A stretch of 64,000 nt of DNA from the NCBI GenBank assembly GCA_003313425.1, contig NHZP01000014.1, forward strand, positions 1,240,001 through 1,304,000. The letters run 5' to 3'. The notes under the pieces are model-generated. The model saw only the letters and a program-made list of their open reading frames with translations. It was not told the DNA's origin and searched no databases. Positions 10,958 to 23,705 of the stretch are shown here, piece after piece (positions within the stretch are counted from its first letter, which is position 1; each line of letters starts with the position of its first letter). This stretch comes from Pseudopyrenochaeta lycopersici. Taxonomy: Eukaryota > Ascomycota > Dothideomycetes > Pleosporales > Pseudopyrenochaetaceae. Made by a program: the position numbers and the translations under genes.

Positions 10958-11751
10958 AGTTCAGGATGGTGGCAGTGAATATAGTTGGACTAGCAGATGA
11001 GCTCACATTGCTTTTGCCCCTTTATATTGAAATAGATGCGGCCCCAACATCAGAGCGCCAGATACCAAAACTAGAAGACACCACCTTTGGGCTCTCCTAA
11101 GACGCTTTGTCCATCACTTGGTTCATCACATCCTTGAATGGGTAAGGCAAATCGTCGCCTTGCTCATATTGACGATCGCATTTGGATTTATCCTTTATCA
11201 AAAACGCTTCTTCACAGAACTTCCTATGACTGATGAGCGACTAGCATGACCCTAGTTTCGTGTTCCGCGGGCGCTAGTGGGCTGTTCACCAACCACAATA
11301 TTTAAGTGGCACACAGTTGGGGAATCCTGCAGAGCCGACATATTTGACCAACCAAAATAAGTCAAATGATCTGTTCCCATGCTAAATACCTTTTCCATGC
11401 ACATATGATGGATGCCTGATCCCAAGGACAGAGTGGATGAGCAAGCTGCTAGAATAAGAAGCGTGGGAGTTGATGTGGCGCTCTTAGAATCCTGAGGTCG
11501 GTGTTTATCAAGACTGTTTTCTTGTGTCAGCGGTGGCTTTATGTCATGGGGGCCTTTAGACCTCCTTTTCACAGCAAATTGTCTCTCATTTGAAAACCTA
11601 CCACAACCATCTCACAATGTCTGGAAAGAGCCAATATCAGACAAAGCAGCTTGTGATATTGATACTACTTCAACAGGCAACGCTAGGTGTGGTATGAAGA
11701 GTATTTTGACCTCCTCTGCAAAGCTGTGATCCACTCGCTATCAGTCTGTGC
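10958..11751. other. CFEM promoter and unassigned sequence
   Basis: Apart from the CFEM upstream region I recognise nothing. A 106-codon minus-strand frame (11572-11252) has no identifiable motif. Confidence 0.35.
11021..11026 (-). promoter_or_regulatory. TATA box of the CFEM gene
   Basis: TATAAA on the minus strand lies 64-69 bp before the ATG at 10957, a normal distance, supporting that start codon. Confidence 0.4.
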
Positions 11752-12548
11752 TCACGGTCCAATTGCTTGCCCAGATATCAACCAACTCAGCACCTGAATT
11801 AAGGCGAAAAAGGCCCCGGCATTTGCCAAGACGTCCTGCGCATGAATCAATCTTGGCACCATGCGAGCATATCAGTCCAATCACAACTTACACTCCACGT
11901 CATCTCCTTTCGCTCGGTAAAGATCTGTCGCTGGAAAGTGGGAAATTGTACGTAAATAGTAATGTGGCATGGCCACGAGGACTGAACCTGGGGTGAGCTG
12001 TTACAGACAAGTTCAAGGTTTGGATTGGTTGAAAGTGAGATAGATGTTTTTGAGGTCAGCAAAACCCAATTATAGTACTGAAATTGATCTACACCTACGA
12101 TACTCGTATGCGGGCTTTGTGTTGAGGCGATTGTGTTGAACTATGCCGAGATTGACGAATTCGTCAGCATTCGCATCCACAATGATCATAGTAGCATAGT
12201 TTGCTTGAAGCGCTTCTTGCAGCTCGAGATCTCTGTCGAATGCTACCATCCAGAGACTGGGGTTTTTTGTTTGTGAGGAGTCGCCAAGGGATTTAGAGGT
12301 ATTGACTAGTAGCAGGTGAGTGACATAGATTGAGCTTTTACGCAGGCCGAAGGCTTACAATAGAAAAAGGCCTGTAAGACCAATTTATAGCTTGGTGCTG
12401 TATCAATCAATTTTGGCGGTGGATGGAATTCCAAATACCGATAGGTTGCGTTCTGCCATACGAACCCCTCTTGTACATTTGGTGTCCAGTCTTCTGAGCA
12501 ATTACAAGACAGCCCCGGAATCAGCTCTTCTGAGCTCAATGAGCTGCA
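11752..12548 (-). pseudogene. 3' part of a multi-exon membrane-protein gene, cut by a transposon
   Basis: Reading the minus strand away from the transposon end, exon-like segments join through GT-AG introns. The first contains SEDWTPNVQEGFVWQNAT. Next comes the well-formed stretch SLWMVAFDRDLELQEALQ continuing through YATMIIVDANADEFVNLG. Later segments are FPTFQRQIFTERKEMTW and, after an intron ending GCGCAG, a final hydrophobic exon DVLANAGAFFALIQVLSWL with stop TGA at 11754-11752. The sequence looks like an uncharacterised fungal membrane-protein family, which I cannot name. No start codon precedes it, because the frame runs straight into the terminal inverted repeat at 12549. The probable 5' part is at 22.6-23.2 kb. 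Confidence 0.5.
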
Positions 12549-12697
12549 GGTACGGTGGACTATTACGCCACGAAGGTCGGAAACCAAAATCTGAAAACCA
12601 AAACCTCGAATCTGAACAATAATTACCATTTACCCGCCCTTGCGCTCTACAACAGGGTATGAATAATAAAGTAATAGACTGTAATAGTTTTTATTTA
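12549..12697 (+). repeat. left terminal inverted repeat of the 9.4-kb element
   Basis: Begins GGTACGGTGGACTATTACGC and is the reverse complement of 21830-21978 apart from a few transitions and small gaps. This arm keeps more CpA/TpG than the right one. Confidence 0.8.
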
Positions 12698-15600
12698 ATC
12701 TATCTAGAATTTAAACCCTAAACCTCGTATATAAGTTATAGAGAAATTCCCTCTCTTATAAATCGCTTTTACAGAGTAAACCTATCTGCCTACCCTATAA
12801 CTAGTATAGCCTTTATTAGACTATTATAACTATTACTATCTTAGTAGCCTATTATCTTACATACTTAGTCTATAATAGGAGCCTATAAACTTAGTATACT
12901 TAACAGCTTTAATACTAACCTTATATCCTTCTGCTAGATTATAATACGCTTTATATAAATAGTAGCTAAGTTTAAGGCTGCAGATAGTTATTAATCTATT
13001 ACACAGACTATTATAATTAGTTCTTACTTAAGAAGATAGTAGTTAGAAAGTATTTAGCTAATTCCTATAGGGCGTTAAGCGCTGCTAGCTGCTAGCAACA
13101 CCCTCCTTACTATATAGTTCTTCCTAACACTTCTCTAGTAATCTCTTAAATAAGGCAGCAGAATAGGGTAGGTAGTATAAGCATACTAGTTAATTTCTAG
13201 TAGTACTAAATTTTATAAAGTACTTCTACTATTATAAATTAGTAATAGTCTTTTATTTATAGTACTTTAAGCTTACTACTACGCGTTTTCTTCTTTTTAA
13301 CGCTGCTACTAGATACTCCTCTATAGATAGCAGCTCTAAGAGTATTAAAGTTATAAGAGATTACCTTCTATAGTTAAATAACTATAAGTAATTAGTAAGA
13401 GAGTACTAGGCAGACTATTATAACTACTACCTTTATTAGTATTATTACGAGGAGCTTTATTAGATTTCTAAAGAGCCTTTCTAGCAGACTTTATAGTAGT
13501 CTTCCTAGACCCTTTACCTCTATATATTCTCTATTTTCTATATAAAGTCTTTATATAAGCTATTATAGTTAGATTAAGATAGTTATAATAGTTTATAATA
13601 GTTTTGAAGTAGCTTTAGTATAAGCGGTAGGAGAATAAAGGCGTAAGGTTGTAGAATAAGGCTAGAGAGAGTAATATATATATTTAGTAGATAATAAATA
13701 TAAAGGTAAAGTAAAGTTAGGTAAAGTAGGTAAGAGAAGCTTATAAAAGTAAGCCTATACGTATATTAATAAATATATTAGTTATAGTAATAGTTTATAA
13801 CCTATCTCTAAACTAGCTACTTAATATAATTATAAAATAGGTCTTCTTTAGAATATAATAGTTTCTACGTAAAATTAGTATACTCTATCTATACTTATTT
13901 CTTTTACTTACTAGAAGTTAAATTTACTCTAAGCTCTAGGTACCCTTAGAATTAGAAAAATTTAATAGTAGAGTAATAGTTACTATAATAGCCTATTTCT
14001 AAACTAGCTACTTAATATAATTATAAAATAGGTCTTCTTTAGAATACGACAGTTTTCTACGTAAATATAGTATATCCTATCTATACTTACCTACTTTACC
14101 TACTTTTACCTATAGCTACGTAATCTCTAATAGCAGCTATCCTGTATAGTATATATAGAAAACTTTACTACTTCTTAACCTATAACTCTATACTATAACT
14201 CTACTACTATAGTCTATTACAGCCTATTATATTAATATAGAGCAGCCTAATTAGAAAAAGAGAAAGCTTAATAGGTAATATTTAATAAATCTAAATACTA
14301 TTAAAAATAACGCTCGTTAAGAGAAGTAGTAAAGAAGCGATTTTAGCAGAGTAAAAGGTAAAGCTACTTTTAATACTACTCTTTTATAATTCTTTAACCT
14401 TAAATTTATTTTAGCTGCGCATTACCTCTTATAAAATACTACCTAAGAAGATAAACTAAGTCTTATAGTAGAACTATGTATTTAGGCTAAAAATATTCTA
14501 GTATATAAGTAGTAAGATTTTATAATAGTTCTTATAATAGCTCTAACAGGAATTTAGGTTTACTATAAATAAGTATTAGTTATAAATACTACTATATAAG
14601 TTTCCTATAGAGCTAACTTTACTAATAAGTTACTTTATTATAGTGTAAGGTTGTATCTTTTAACTAGGACTAGACTTTACACTACCTACTTACGCCTTTA
14701 CTTCTTCCTTAACTATTATAGGTACTATTATATCTAGCCTCCTAAATCTTAAAGTATAGGATAAAGATACTATTATAAAGATTATAGATCTTAGTCCTAA
14801 AGATAATAAGATTAATCTGTAGCTTCTAGATCTTAATAATAAAATTATTAGAGAGACTAAGTTTAATATACTAAAACTCTATATATCTTATTCCTAGGAA
14901 TACGTACAAGGATATTAGTCTAAAGCTATCCTATTAGCTTTAAAGAAATTAGAGTATTTAAAAAAAATACCCCTTTAAAGCCTACGTGCGCTATATAAAT
15001 AATAGGTAGTATAAAGTAAGAGTTAACTAATACATTAACTATTACATAGGCTAATATATAGATAGATAATCCTCTGCCTTCTTTTACTAGGGTCTATATA
15101 ATATTTAATAGAGCCTAGCTATATATATACCTAAGAGATAAAGTAAGACTTTATTTTTTAGAGACTAGATATAAATATTAACTATAATATAGTATAGTAT
15201 CCTTCGCTAGGTGTATTAGCACTTAACTATACAAAATAAAGGTAGTCTTAAGTATAATAGTTATTCTAGGCTTCTAATACTTTCTTTCTAGCAGCTATTT
15301 ATAAAACTAGAACGCGCTATTCTAGCTATATTCTATACTTACTAGCTTAAAGGAATATTTATAACGTCTAAGATCTAGTTAGTAAGAGATAAGCTGCTAA
15401 TATCTCTCCCTAGGCTATACTATTACTATGCTCTTATTAACGCTTAGTAAGTAAAGATATAAACTATTACTAGACTATTACTAATATATATAAGCTCCTT
15501 TAATAGGTTCCTCCTTAAGCACTTTAATAAAGAAAAGGCTAAATACTTTATTAATATAGTTACCTGTAAAACTAGTAATATGCCCTTAGAGAAATATATT

Positions 15601-17003
15601 AATATATTCTTTAATCTTTTAGATAGATAAAGAATATAAGCCTACTATAATTCTAGATTATAATAGTCTAGGTATTCTCTATAATAGCTTTAAGTTTATA
15701 TAATACCTAGGCGCTTTAAGGCGCTTTTACGTAGATAATACTGTAGTACTTTAGTATATTAGGATGCCTCTAGACTATATAACTAGATAGTTTTCTAGTT
15801 AATACATACTATTACCTCTATCTCTATTTCTACTAATAATAACGCTATACTTAAAAATACTTACGTAATGTTCTACTCTTGCGCACAGCCTACTAGATTA
15901 GCTTTAGTTAATTTTATACGCAGAGCCATGTCTACTTATCTATACGTCTGCCTCTACACCTACTATTATAAGACTATTACCGCTATAGTAAATATCCTAT
16001 AAGAACACATCTATATAAGTATTATTACCTGCTTAAAGTACTTATTTAATAAGTTCTAATCTTATTATAGCGTTAATAGCTACTAATGTAATATTACCTT
16101 GCGCTCTACCCTCTCTATTAGACTTGTTTATATAATACTATAAGTCTAGGAATAAATTTACGTAGAAGAATAATAGATATCGCAACTAGTTACGTAAAGC
16201 TAAGAGCTCTAAACTCCTTATTACTTAGGCATAATCTATAAATAATATATATATTAGTAAAGTAAAGGCTGCTCTTTTTTAGCTAAAAGAAGATTAGCTA
16301 TACTTACTAGATAAAAAGGAACGTAGGCTTACGCAGGCAGAACTAGAGAAGCTTTCTAGACAACAGTCTATATTATTAATATATAGACGCAAAGTAATAG
16401 CTTATATAATAGCTGTTAATAGCTACAGGATCTACGCTAGTATTTATTAGGTTTAGAAGGCTAAGGAGATTAATAGCTCTAAGGATTAGCTATCTACTAA
16501 TTAAATCCTTATAGACGAGGGTATTTCCTATAGCTAACATATAAACTTCTAACTAAAAGTAAGGTTTAGTAGATTACTAGTATTTAATATTAAGCTTTTA
16601 GAGTACTAGACGTATAACTAGCTACGTACACGATAAGATACACGCTAGAAGCTGTTAAAAGGCAAGAGTAGCTAAAAAGAAAGTAACGTTATTATTTAAG
16701 TAAAGAATATATATTTAATTAAATATTTACTTAGCCCTTAGGTTCTGTTTAGTAGCATAATAAGTAGTTATTAGCAGCGTATCCTTAACAGGAGTTTAGT
16801 CTGTAAACGTAGAGCTTATTAAACTTAGTTCAGCTTCGCTTGTATCTTCTAGGATAGTGTATGTTAGTGTAGTTTAACTTGCTTATAGTTACTCTACCTG
16901 TGAAACACCCCTCTTACGTATAATAGTCTCTACTGTAGGCGTAATAGCCCTATCGCCTGTAAGGTCTAGTGCGTTAATATTAGCAAAGTCTTTAAAGCTG
17001 CTA

Positions 17004-18848
17004 ACGTAAGCGGCAAGCGAAACGCCTAGGTAAGCGAAACGCCCACCCTACCAAGCTTTACAACTTTGCACGTTAACAACTTAATCCTACAAAAAGCTAC
17101 TATAGCTTATAGTAGCTTAAATTAATCCTCTACTTCTACTATATCTTTCTTACACGTGCGCTTATTATGTCCTGCCTCTCTATAAGTTTTACAGCGTCAG
17201 ATACCCCTTGTACTAGTACCTATTTAAGCCCTCTCTACACGCCTCTCTACCTTAAGTTAGGCATTAACGTCCCTCTAAGTAATTAAGTCCTCTCCCTCCT
17301 CCTTTAACAGGGTCCCTCCCTACTAGATCTGCTTTTTCTTACGCTTTTTCTGCTCAGAAGCAGCTCTATTTGCCTGCTTAAGACTAGCTACTCTAGCTTC
17401 TAGTAACGTGTGTAAGTGTACCTTTAATATTAATCTCTTTTTAACTTATAATACTATCTTAATAATAGAATTAGGAGAGGAACTCTTATAGTTACAAATC
17501 CTCTTTATAATTAGTGTTGTTTAAGCTTCTATCTCTTAGGCGTTGCTAGGTGTTTTAGGGTGCTAGGGGGTGGGCCCTAGTAGAGGTAGTGTTAGCGTGC
17601 GAGGCTTTACCTTAAGCTTTAATAGTACTACCTCTGGGCTGTGTAGGACTAGGCTAGTTACTTAGAAGCTAGATAGAATATTCTGCTGTAAGAATAAGGT
17701 CTCGAATACCTCCTTAAAGGAAGCTAGGAATGCTTTTTTATTAATATAGGTAATGTAACTGTCTGCTAAGACCCTAATCTCTCGCTAGTATGCCTGCTTT
17801 AATAGCGCAAAGCAGCCTATATTAAGCAGCTGCAGGATATAAGATAAATAGGAAGGCATACAGAGGGTAATTATCTTGTTCTCCTTATATAGATCCTGGA
17901 AGGTAAGTAAATTATAGCTCTTATAGCTATTAATTACTAGTAGCTGGTAACTACCTACTGTCCGGGCTGCTGTATGCTAGATAAAGTGCTGTAGCTAGGC
18001 TAGACTAAGTTTATTATTAGTCTAGCTGTTCTTACTAAGGCCTATACGCCAGCCCTTAGATAGATTAGGCAACTAGGACTTGTCGTAGTTCTTAGCTTTA
18101 AAGATAATAAAGGGTGGAATTGTCCAGCCTATAGCGTTAATACTAGTAATTAACATCACCTACTCGCGGTTGCTAGGTTGTATCCCTAGTGGTTAAGTAC
18201 GTCTCTTAGACGCAGTTACCACCTTAACGGACCCTCCTACGCCTATAGTAAAGCTAGTCTCGTTAAAGTTATATGTATCTTTATCTAGGACGCTGTACTT
18301 GGCTTTGATGTTGCGTACAAGGTTAAACTAGGGGCTAATAACAGCTGGATCGCTGCATAGGACTCTCTAGTAGTCGCGTGGCCTACTTAGTTAGGATTTA
18401 ATCTTAGGCTTACGAGAGACGAAGTTTCTAGCCCATTTTTCTCCTACCTAGCCACTACCACGAGCAGCTAGCAACTAATTCGCTATCTCACGGAGATAAG
18501 ACAGTGTAGGGGCAAATCCTCGCGCGTCTAGCTTCCTTATATATTAGATAATCGCGTCTTCCTCGTGCCTGTTAAGCTTTGACGAGTTAGGTTAGCTGTC
18601 GCGTCGTGAAAGCTTTCCAGCGCGTCAGTCGCGGAGAGTCCTTCTAGGAACGTTGTAGACTGCTGCAGCTCGTTAATTACTTAATATCGCGTCTTTTTTT
18701 ATTACTTAGATAGCTAAGATAATTCTATCCTTATAAGGGAGTAATTCAATATTGAGTTGTTGAGACATTGCAGTTAAAGGTAGAGGAGGTGTGGTCTTGG
18801 CAAGAGTGGGCGTTTCGCTTACCTGGGCGTTTCGCTTGCCGCTCACGT
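17004..18848 (-). mobile_element. pogo/Fot1-like DNA transposon, copy 1
   Basis: An 1845-bp element flanked by TA on both sides (17002-17003, 18849-18850). Its ~43-bp terminal inverted repeats contain the subrepeat AAGCGAAACGCC twice at each end. A nearly identical second copy is at 36058-37903. The TA target, length and transposase remnant identify a Tc1/mariner-superfamily element of the pogo/Fot1 group. It is nested in the 9.4-kb element, so it inserted later. Confidence 0.88.
17122..18768 (-). pseudogene. Fot1/pogo transposase, RIP-inactivated (copy 1)
   Basis: The minus strand opens with ATG and MSQQLNIELLPYKDRIILAI, then a helix-turn-helix block (AAAVYNVPRRTLRD). A DDE-region remnant and a C-terminal zinc-knuckle-like motif (CKTYREAGHNKRTCKKD) follow before TAA. 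Many in-frame TAG, TAA and TGA codons sit where Trp, Gln or Arg is expected, the result of C-to-T and G-to-A mutation. It cannot make a protein. The full length would be about 549 codons, normal for this group. Confidence 0.8.
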
Positions 18849-21829
18849 TAATAGTATTAAGAGCTCTAATAGCCTTGCCCTTACCCTTAACTAGACTACT
18901 CTTCTCTACCTTAATTTATAACTCTAATTTTATCTTAGGCCTCTAACTAATTTATCTAGGCTTTTTAGGTATTAGAGTTATAAGCCCTAGCTTATAGTCC
19001 TCCTCTTATATATAATCCTTAAAGTAAACTATAAATTATCTAGTATCCTTACTTTCTTTTTATAGTATCTTTTTAAGCAGTAATTATAGAGACGTATATT
19101 TATACGCAGATTCTAGGAAATATTAAGGCGTTGTTCTAGTTAGTTTAATAGCATATGTGCGAGGTAGGTTAAGTATATCTTGTAGGCGTACTTAGCTAAC
19201 TTTAGAAAGAAGAAAGTCCTGCACGAAGTTATAGAGGGAGGAGAATTTAACAGTGCTTACAATCTAAACACTAATATTACTACCTAGGTCTGTTAGTACT
19301 ATTACAAGCTATTATAAGGAATAGTATTTACATACTATATAGATTAATAGCCTTAATAATAGTGCCGCTATTCTAAATTAGATAGACGAAAGTAACGTTA
19401 AAGGTAACTTTAATAATTAAAGCCTAACTTAATATAGACTTTATTATTATACTACTAGTACTTGCTTACTAGGCTTAGGCGCCTATCCGCCTATTAATTA
19501 ATTTAAGTTGCTGAAGAGCTGCCTTATTCTTAAGATAGGCACGCTGTGTAGTAGAGGTAAGCAGGGCGAGCTGATTAACTTTTTAAGATAGTTATATTTG
19601 GGAGACTGTAACAGTTATTAACCGCTAAGATAGTTAGTCCTGCTCTAGTAAGGTATTAACGTTTATCTCTACTAGCCTACTGTCTCTGCTATTTAGCCTA
19701 GGGTTTCGAATTCCGCAGTAGGTATAATAACGACTAACTAGGATGTCTATATTATTATATAGTCTACTATTATCTATACAGAATAGACCCTATATAGCTA
19801 CTATATTTAGAAGAGTAATAAGAGTATATTATAGATAGACTAATTAATAGATAAATAGACTTTAAATAGTTATGTGCGAGCTAACACTATAGCTGGGACT
19901 AAGCTAGAAATAGTACTATTACTAACTATTACTAACTATTACCTAACACATAAACCCCTTCCTAATTCTCCTTATATTAACCTTCTATATTATTAGTTAT
20001 AAAGTCGCATCCTTCTATATCTAGTAGCTAGGTAATTGCGTTAGTACCTTATTATAAATAATAGCACTTAAACTAACCTAGAAATCCTAGCTACTAGTTC
20101 GTAACTTAAGAAGTTAAAGTATAGGCACTTACTTTATTTTAATATAGAGAGCAGCGCGACGACGCAGCTCTAAATAATAGCGCTTAAATAGCTGTTTCTG
20201 TTTATATATGCCGCCTAGGTCTTTAGTATAAGAATTAATGCCTATATCTTATAACTAGACGTTACACTATCTCTAAGTAGGTAAGGGAAGGATAGCGTCT
20301 ATATCCTATGCTAGTGCCTCTTAATAGATTCTTTAGTACTTATCTTAGGGTAGAGTCTGCTTATAGTCTACTGTCCCTACTAGTAGATATATATAGAGTA
20401 TATTAGGTTTTCTAGTAATAATATTAAGATAGTTTTTCTGCTTCTGTATATAATAGTAATTCTATAAGAAGATAAAGGACTTTATTTTACAGCGTAGGAC
20501 TAGGAGATATATAGTAACTATTACTACTATATTAGAGAGGCAGTCCTTTAAGAAATAATTAGTAGTCTATAAGTCTTAGAAGTACACCTGTAATAGTTAG
20601 TATAATAGTCTAAAGCTACGTTAAATAGAGAGCCTAGAGCTTTACTTACCCTCTACTAAAAGAGTAGACCCTTTAATAGCTGTTACTACTAAGATTTAAT
20701 ACGTTAGTTTGCTGTGCTTATACTATATATATAACACCTATCCTATATAATATCTAGTTAGCCTAACTTTAAGAGTATATAATATACGTATAAGATCTAC
20801 CTAGTCTTACTACTATAATTAGAGTAAAGATACTACAGAAATACCTTTATATCTCCTATAGTATATAAGTATTAATAGAGCACGCTAAGCGCAGTTACTA
20901 TAGATACTCTAATATATGCCTATATAATATACTAAGAGTACGCGTTAATACCGCTATAGATTTAGATTCTAAAGGGTTTTAGTTTATTATAGCTATTAAT
21001 AGACTAGCACTAGTTTAGGCTAGGCATAATATATTCACCTCTTCTTTATTACTAATTATTACAGCGTTGCTCTACTGCCTCTAGATTTAAAGAGCAGTAT
21101 ACTCTAAAAAGACGATCACGAGAAAAGAATATATACTGTTACTTAAAGTAGACTTATAGCATCTGCTTCCTATAGCTATTAATAATACCCTTCTTTAGCT
21201 CCTCTTTAATAAGCCTATAGGCTAGTATATTAGCAACCTCTTAGTTATCCTTATTATAGATACAACGTTTTAGTCCTAGTAATAGCTAAAGTCTTATAAT
21301 AGTTGCCTTTATAAGACTAGTATAGCCCTTAGTATAGAGTATCTAAAGAATCTTAGAGTTGTCTAGATTAAGCTAATAAAATAGCATAATAATCTAGTTC
21401 TTAAGGAGTTGCTCTACGTTAGGCGTAATACGACGTTAAACCTCCTATCTCTTAAAGTAATCCTTAAGTGTAGTTATACTATACTTAATATAATACTCCT
21501 TATACAGCTAATCTAATAGCTAACAGAATATAAGACCTTCTTTAAAAAGCGCCTTTAATTCTTTCTTATAGAGGGTAAGGTTTATATAAGGCCTGCCTCC
21601 TTTCTCTAGGCTTAATTAGTGTTATATATAAAGTCTTTACTTAGTTACTTTACTATGCTAAAGTATACTAGTAATAATTAATAATAGTTTTATATGTAGC
21701 TTATAGACGCTAGTAATAGTCTGTAATAGAACAGAGTAGAGAACTAAGAGTAGAGTAAATTTATCCCTAAGTGTGCGACACGTAATAAAGGTTTATATAA
21801 TAATACTATTTATTAATAAATTTAATTTA

Positions 21830-21978
21830 TAAATAAAAACTATTATAGTCTATTACTTTATTATTTATACCCTATTATAGAGCGCAAGGGCGGGTAAATG
21901 GTTATTATTATTTAGGTTTGAGGTTTTGGTTTTCGGATTTTGGTTTCCGACCTTCGTGGCGTAATAGTCCACCGTACC
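21830..21978 (-). repeat. right terminal inverted repeat of the 9.4-kb element
   Basis: Ends ...GTAATAGTCCACCGTACC, mirroring the left arm, and carries additional C-to-T and G-to-A changes at CpA/TpG sites. Confidence 0.8.
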
Positions 21979-22022
21979 GTAGGGACGTGCGCGTGGTGGT
22001 GGAACACGTTAGCGTGTTTCAC

Positions 22023-22600
22023 AAGTTACTCGCGAAAACTAGTCAACCTAAGAATACCACGCGAATAAGGAGACTATATTTTATTTGCTTTACTGTATAA
22101 ATTTTTAGCGCCTATATAGATACTTAGATCTATTTAGTTATATCCTTAAAGGTATTATTTACTCTTCCTAAACTGAAACGTAATAGAATTTATTTATATA
22201 AATGTAATATATAGTAACAGGCAAAGTATAGTGTTATTTAGTAAATATACTATATAGTAATAGATAAAGTACGCTTTTACCCTATAATAGAAATTATTTT
22301 AAGTGATAGAGTGAAAAAGGTATAACTTAAGTTCTGTTACTTAATACTAAGTAAGTGCTATACTAAGCTACTAATAAATTAGTATTAGACTACACAGTAT
22401 AGTATAGGGCGTAAAGGGGTCTAGTCGAAATAGAGTGGCAGCTTATGCGACGTAGACTAAGGAAAGATCCAAAAAAAGCAGCTCGCAGTATAGGTAGGTA
22501 GTCCGCCTTTACTATTAGAAATAATCCTTTTCCAGGCCACCGCTTTTCTCTGATCCCAGTTGATATTCTGCTCCGAGGAACTGTACAAAATTTGAACCCT
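22023..22600. other. AT-rich RIP-like spacer
   Basis: TA-rich sequence to the right of the large element. No gene is visible. It may be remains of another transposon. Confidence 0.4.
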
Positions 22601-23225
22601 GCTAACAAATTTTATATGAAGAACGCAGTGTATATCCCAGAAAATGTCGAGTCTGGTTCTGTGCACGGCGATTGTTTCTTCATCACATATGATGTGAACA
22701 GTTTCGTTGGATGGGCCAAAATGCAGACATTCACAGTGAACTCCGACAACTACGATTGAGTTGCGTATCAAGCTGCCCACACTCGAATCTCTGAGGTATA
22801 AAAAAGTTGAAACATTACTTTTAGCATAGATTTCTGCACTTGGCCTTCGCACAGACAGCTTTAGGAGGGCTGGCCAAGTATCAATAAAGACAGGATCACG
22901 TAGACCCAACATCCCGACTTCAAAGAAGGTATCACGGGATTTGCTACTCCTATCGATGGTCTGCAGTATGTAGGAATGAGCATGCTGCACGAAGTAAGAC
23001 TTCCTGCAACGTTTAAATGGTTGTTACTGACAGGTCTAGTCGACTCATACACGCTCTCTGGGTCGCTGCGCGATGTACTGAGGGGTGCCACCATACACCC
23101 CTAGTTGCTATGGCTGGAAAGGCATACAGGATCGCAAAGATCAACCAATACTGATAAGTACACAGTAATGATCTCGAGTAGCATCAATATTCTGAGTACT
23201 TTGTGATGCTGGGTTTTGCTCTTCA
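22601..23225 (-). pseudogene. probable 5' part of the interrupted membrane-protein gene
   Basis: On the minus strand a hydrophobic segment (RILMLLEIITVYLSVLV) is followed, in shifting frames, by GVYGGTPQYIAQRPRER. After an intron-like GTATGA...TTGCAG comes a long coherent stretch including GLRDPVFIDTWPALLKLS, SAEIYAKSNVSTFLYLRD and RNSIVVVGVHCECLHFGP. A stop (TAG) between the first segments breaks the reading. It has the look of real coding sequence of a fungal membrane protein I cannot name. It lies on the same strand and on the 5' side of the fragment at 11752-12548, with only the 9.4-kb transposon and an AT-rich spacer between, so the two are probably halves of one gene. Confidence 0.4.
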
Positions 23226-23705
23226 TCTCTGGACAATGAGATAAGGTCAGCCGCGACCGGGTAGTGGAACTGTGGGACAGTAAATTCTCCAAGATGGAAT
23301 TGCCATTCAGATTCTATAATAATTTGAAATGCTCTATGATAAGTTAAAACGGCATGTGTAGGAGATGAAGGGTATGATGTTTTTGACTTGACTTCGATGT
23401 GTCGAAATGCGCTTCACTTTGCCCTCTATGGTTCAAGTGCGAACAGAAATCTTATTATCGTTTCCTTCCATAAATAGCCATAATTCAACTATAAAATTAA
23501 TTCAACCGGTCGCTTCGACTTTGTGGGCGCATTGTGGCGATGCTGCGGCACAGCAGGCTTATTACTTGAACCCCGCCGCACCTCAACAGTGGGTAACATA
23601 AATCATCCTCCAGTTTGAATTTTTATCAATTTTACCTCCGTGTTACTACATCTGAGCTCCATATGCTGTAGTTATCTTAGGGTTACCACGTTCACAGCAT
23701 TTAGT

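Larger units (their letters stand above)
12549..21978. mobile_element. large RIP-mutated element with 149-bp terminal inverted repeats
   Basis: 12549-12697 and 21830-21978 are inverted repeats of 149 bp each. A TA next to each end may be the target duplication. The interior is extremely TA-rich with almost no CpA or TpG, and no ORF reaches 60 codons on either strand, as expected after heavy RIP. The two arms differ by RIP-type changes: the left arm has ACAACAGGGTATGAA where the right arm, read inverted, has ATAATAGGGTATAAA. A pogo/Fot1-like element (17004-18848) is nested inside, so the element itself is about 7.6 kb. I could not identify its coding content or superfamily. Confidence 0.75.

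Noticed and set aside
12700..21800. Starship or other giant element cargo
   Set aside because: No DUF3435 captain or intact cargo gene could be recognised in the RIP-mutated interior.
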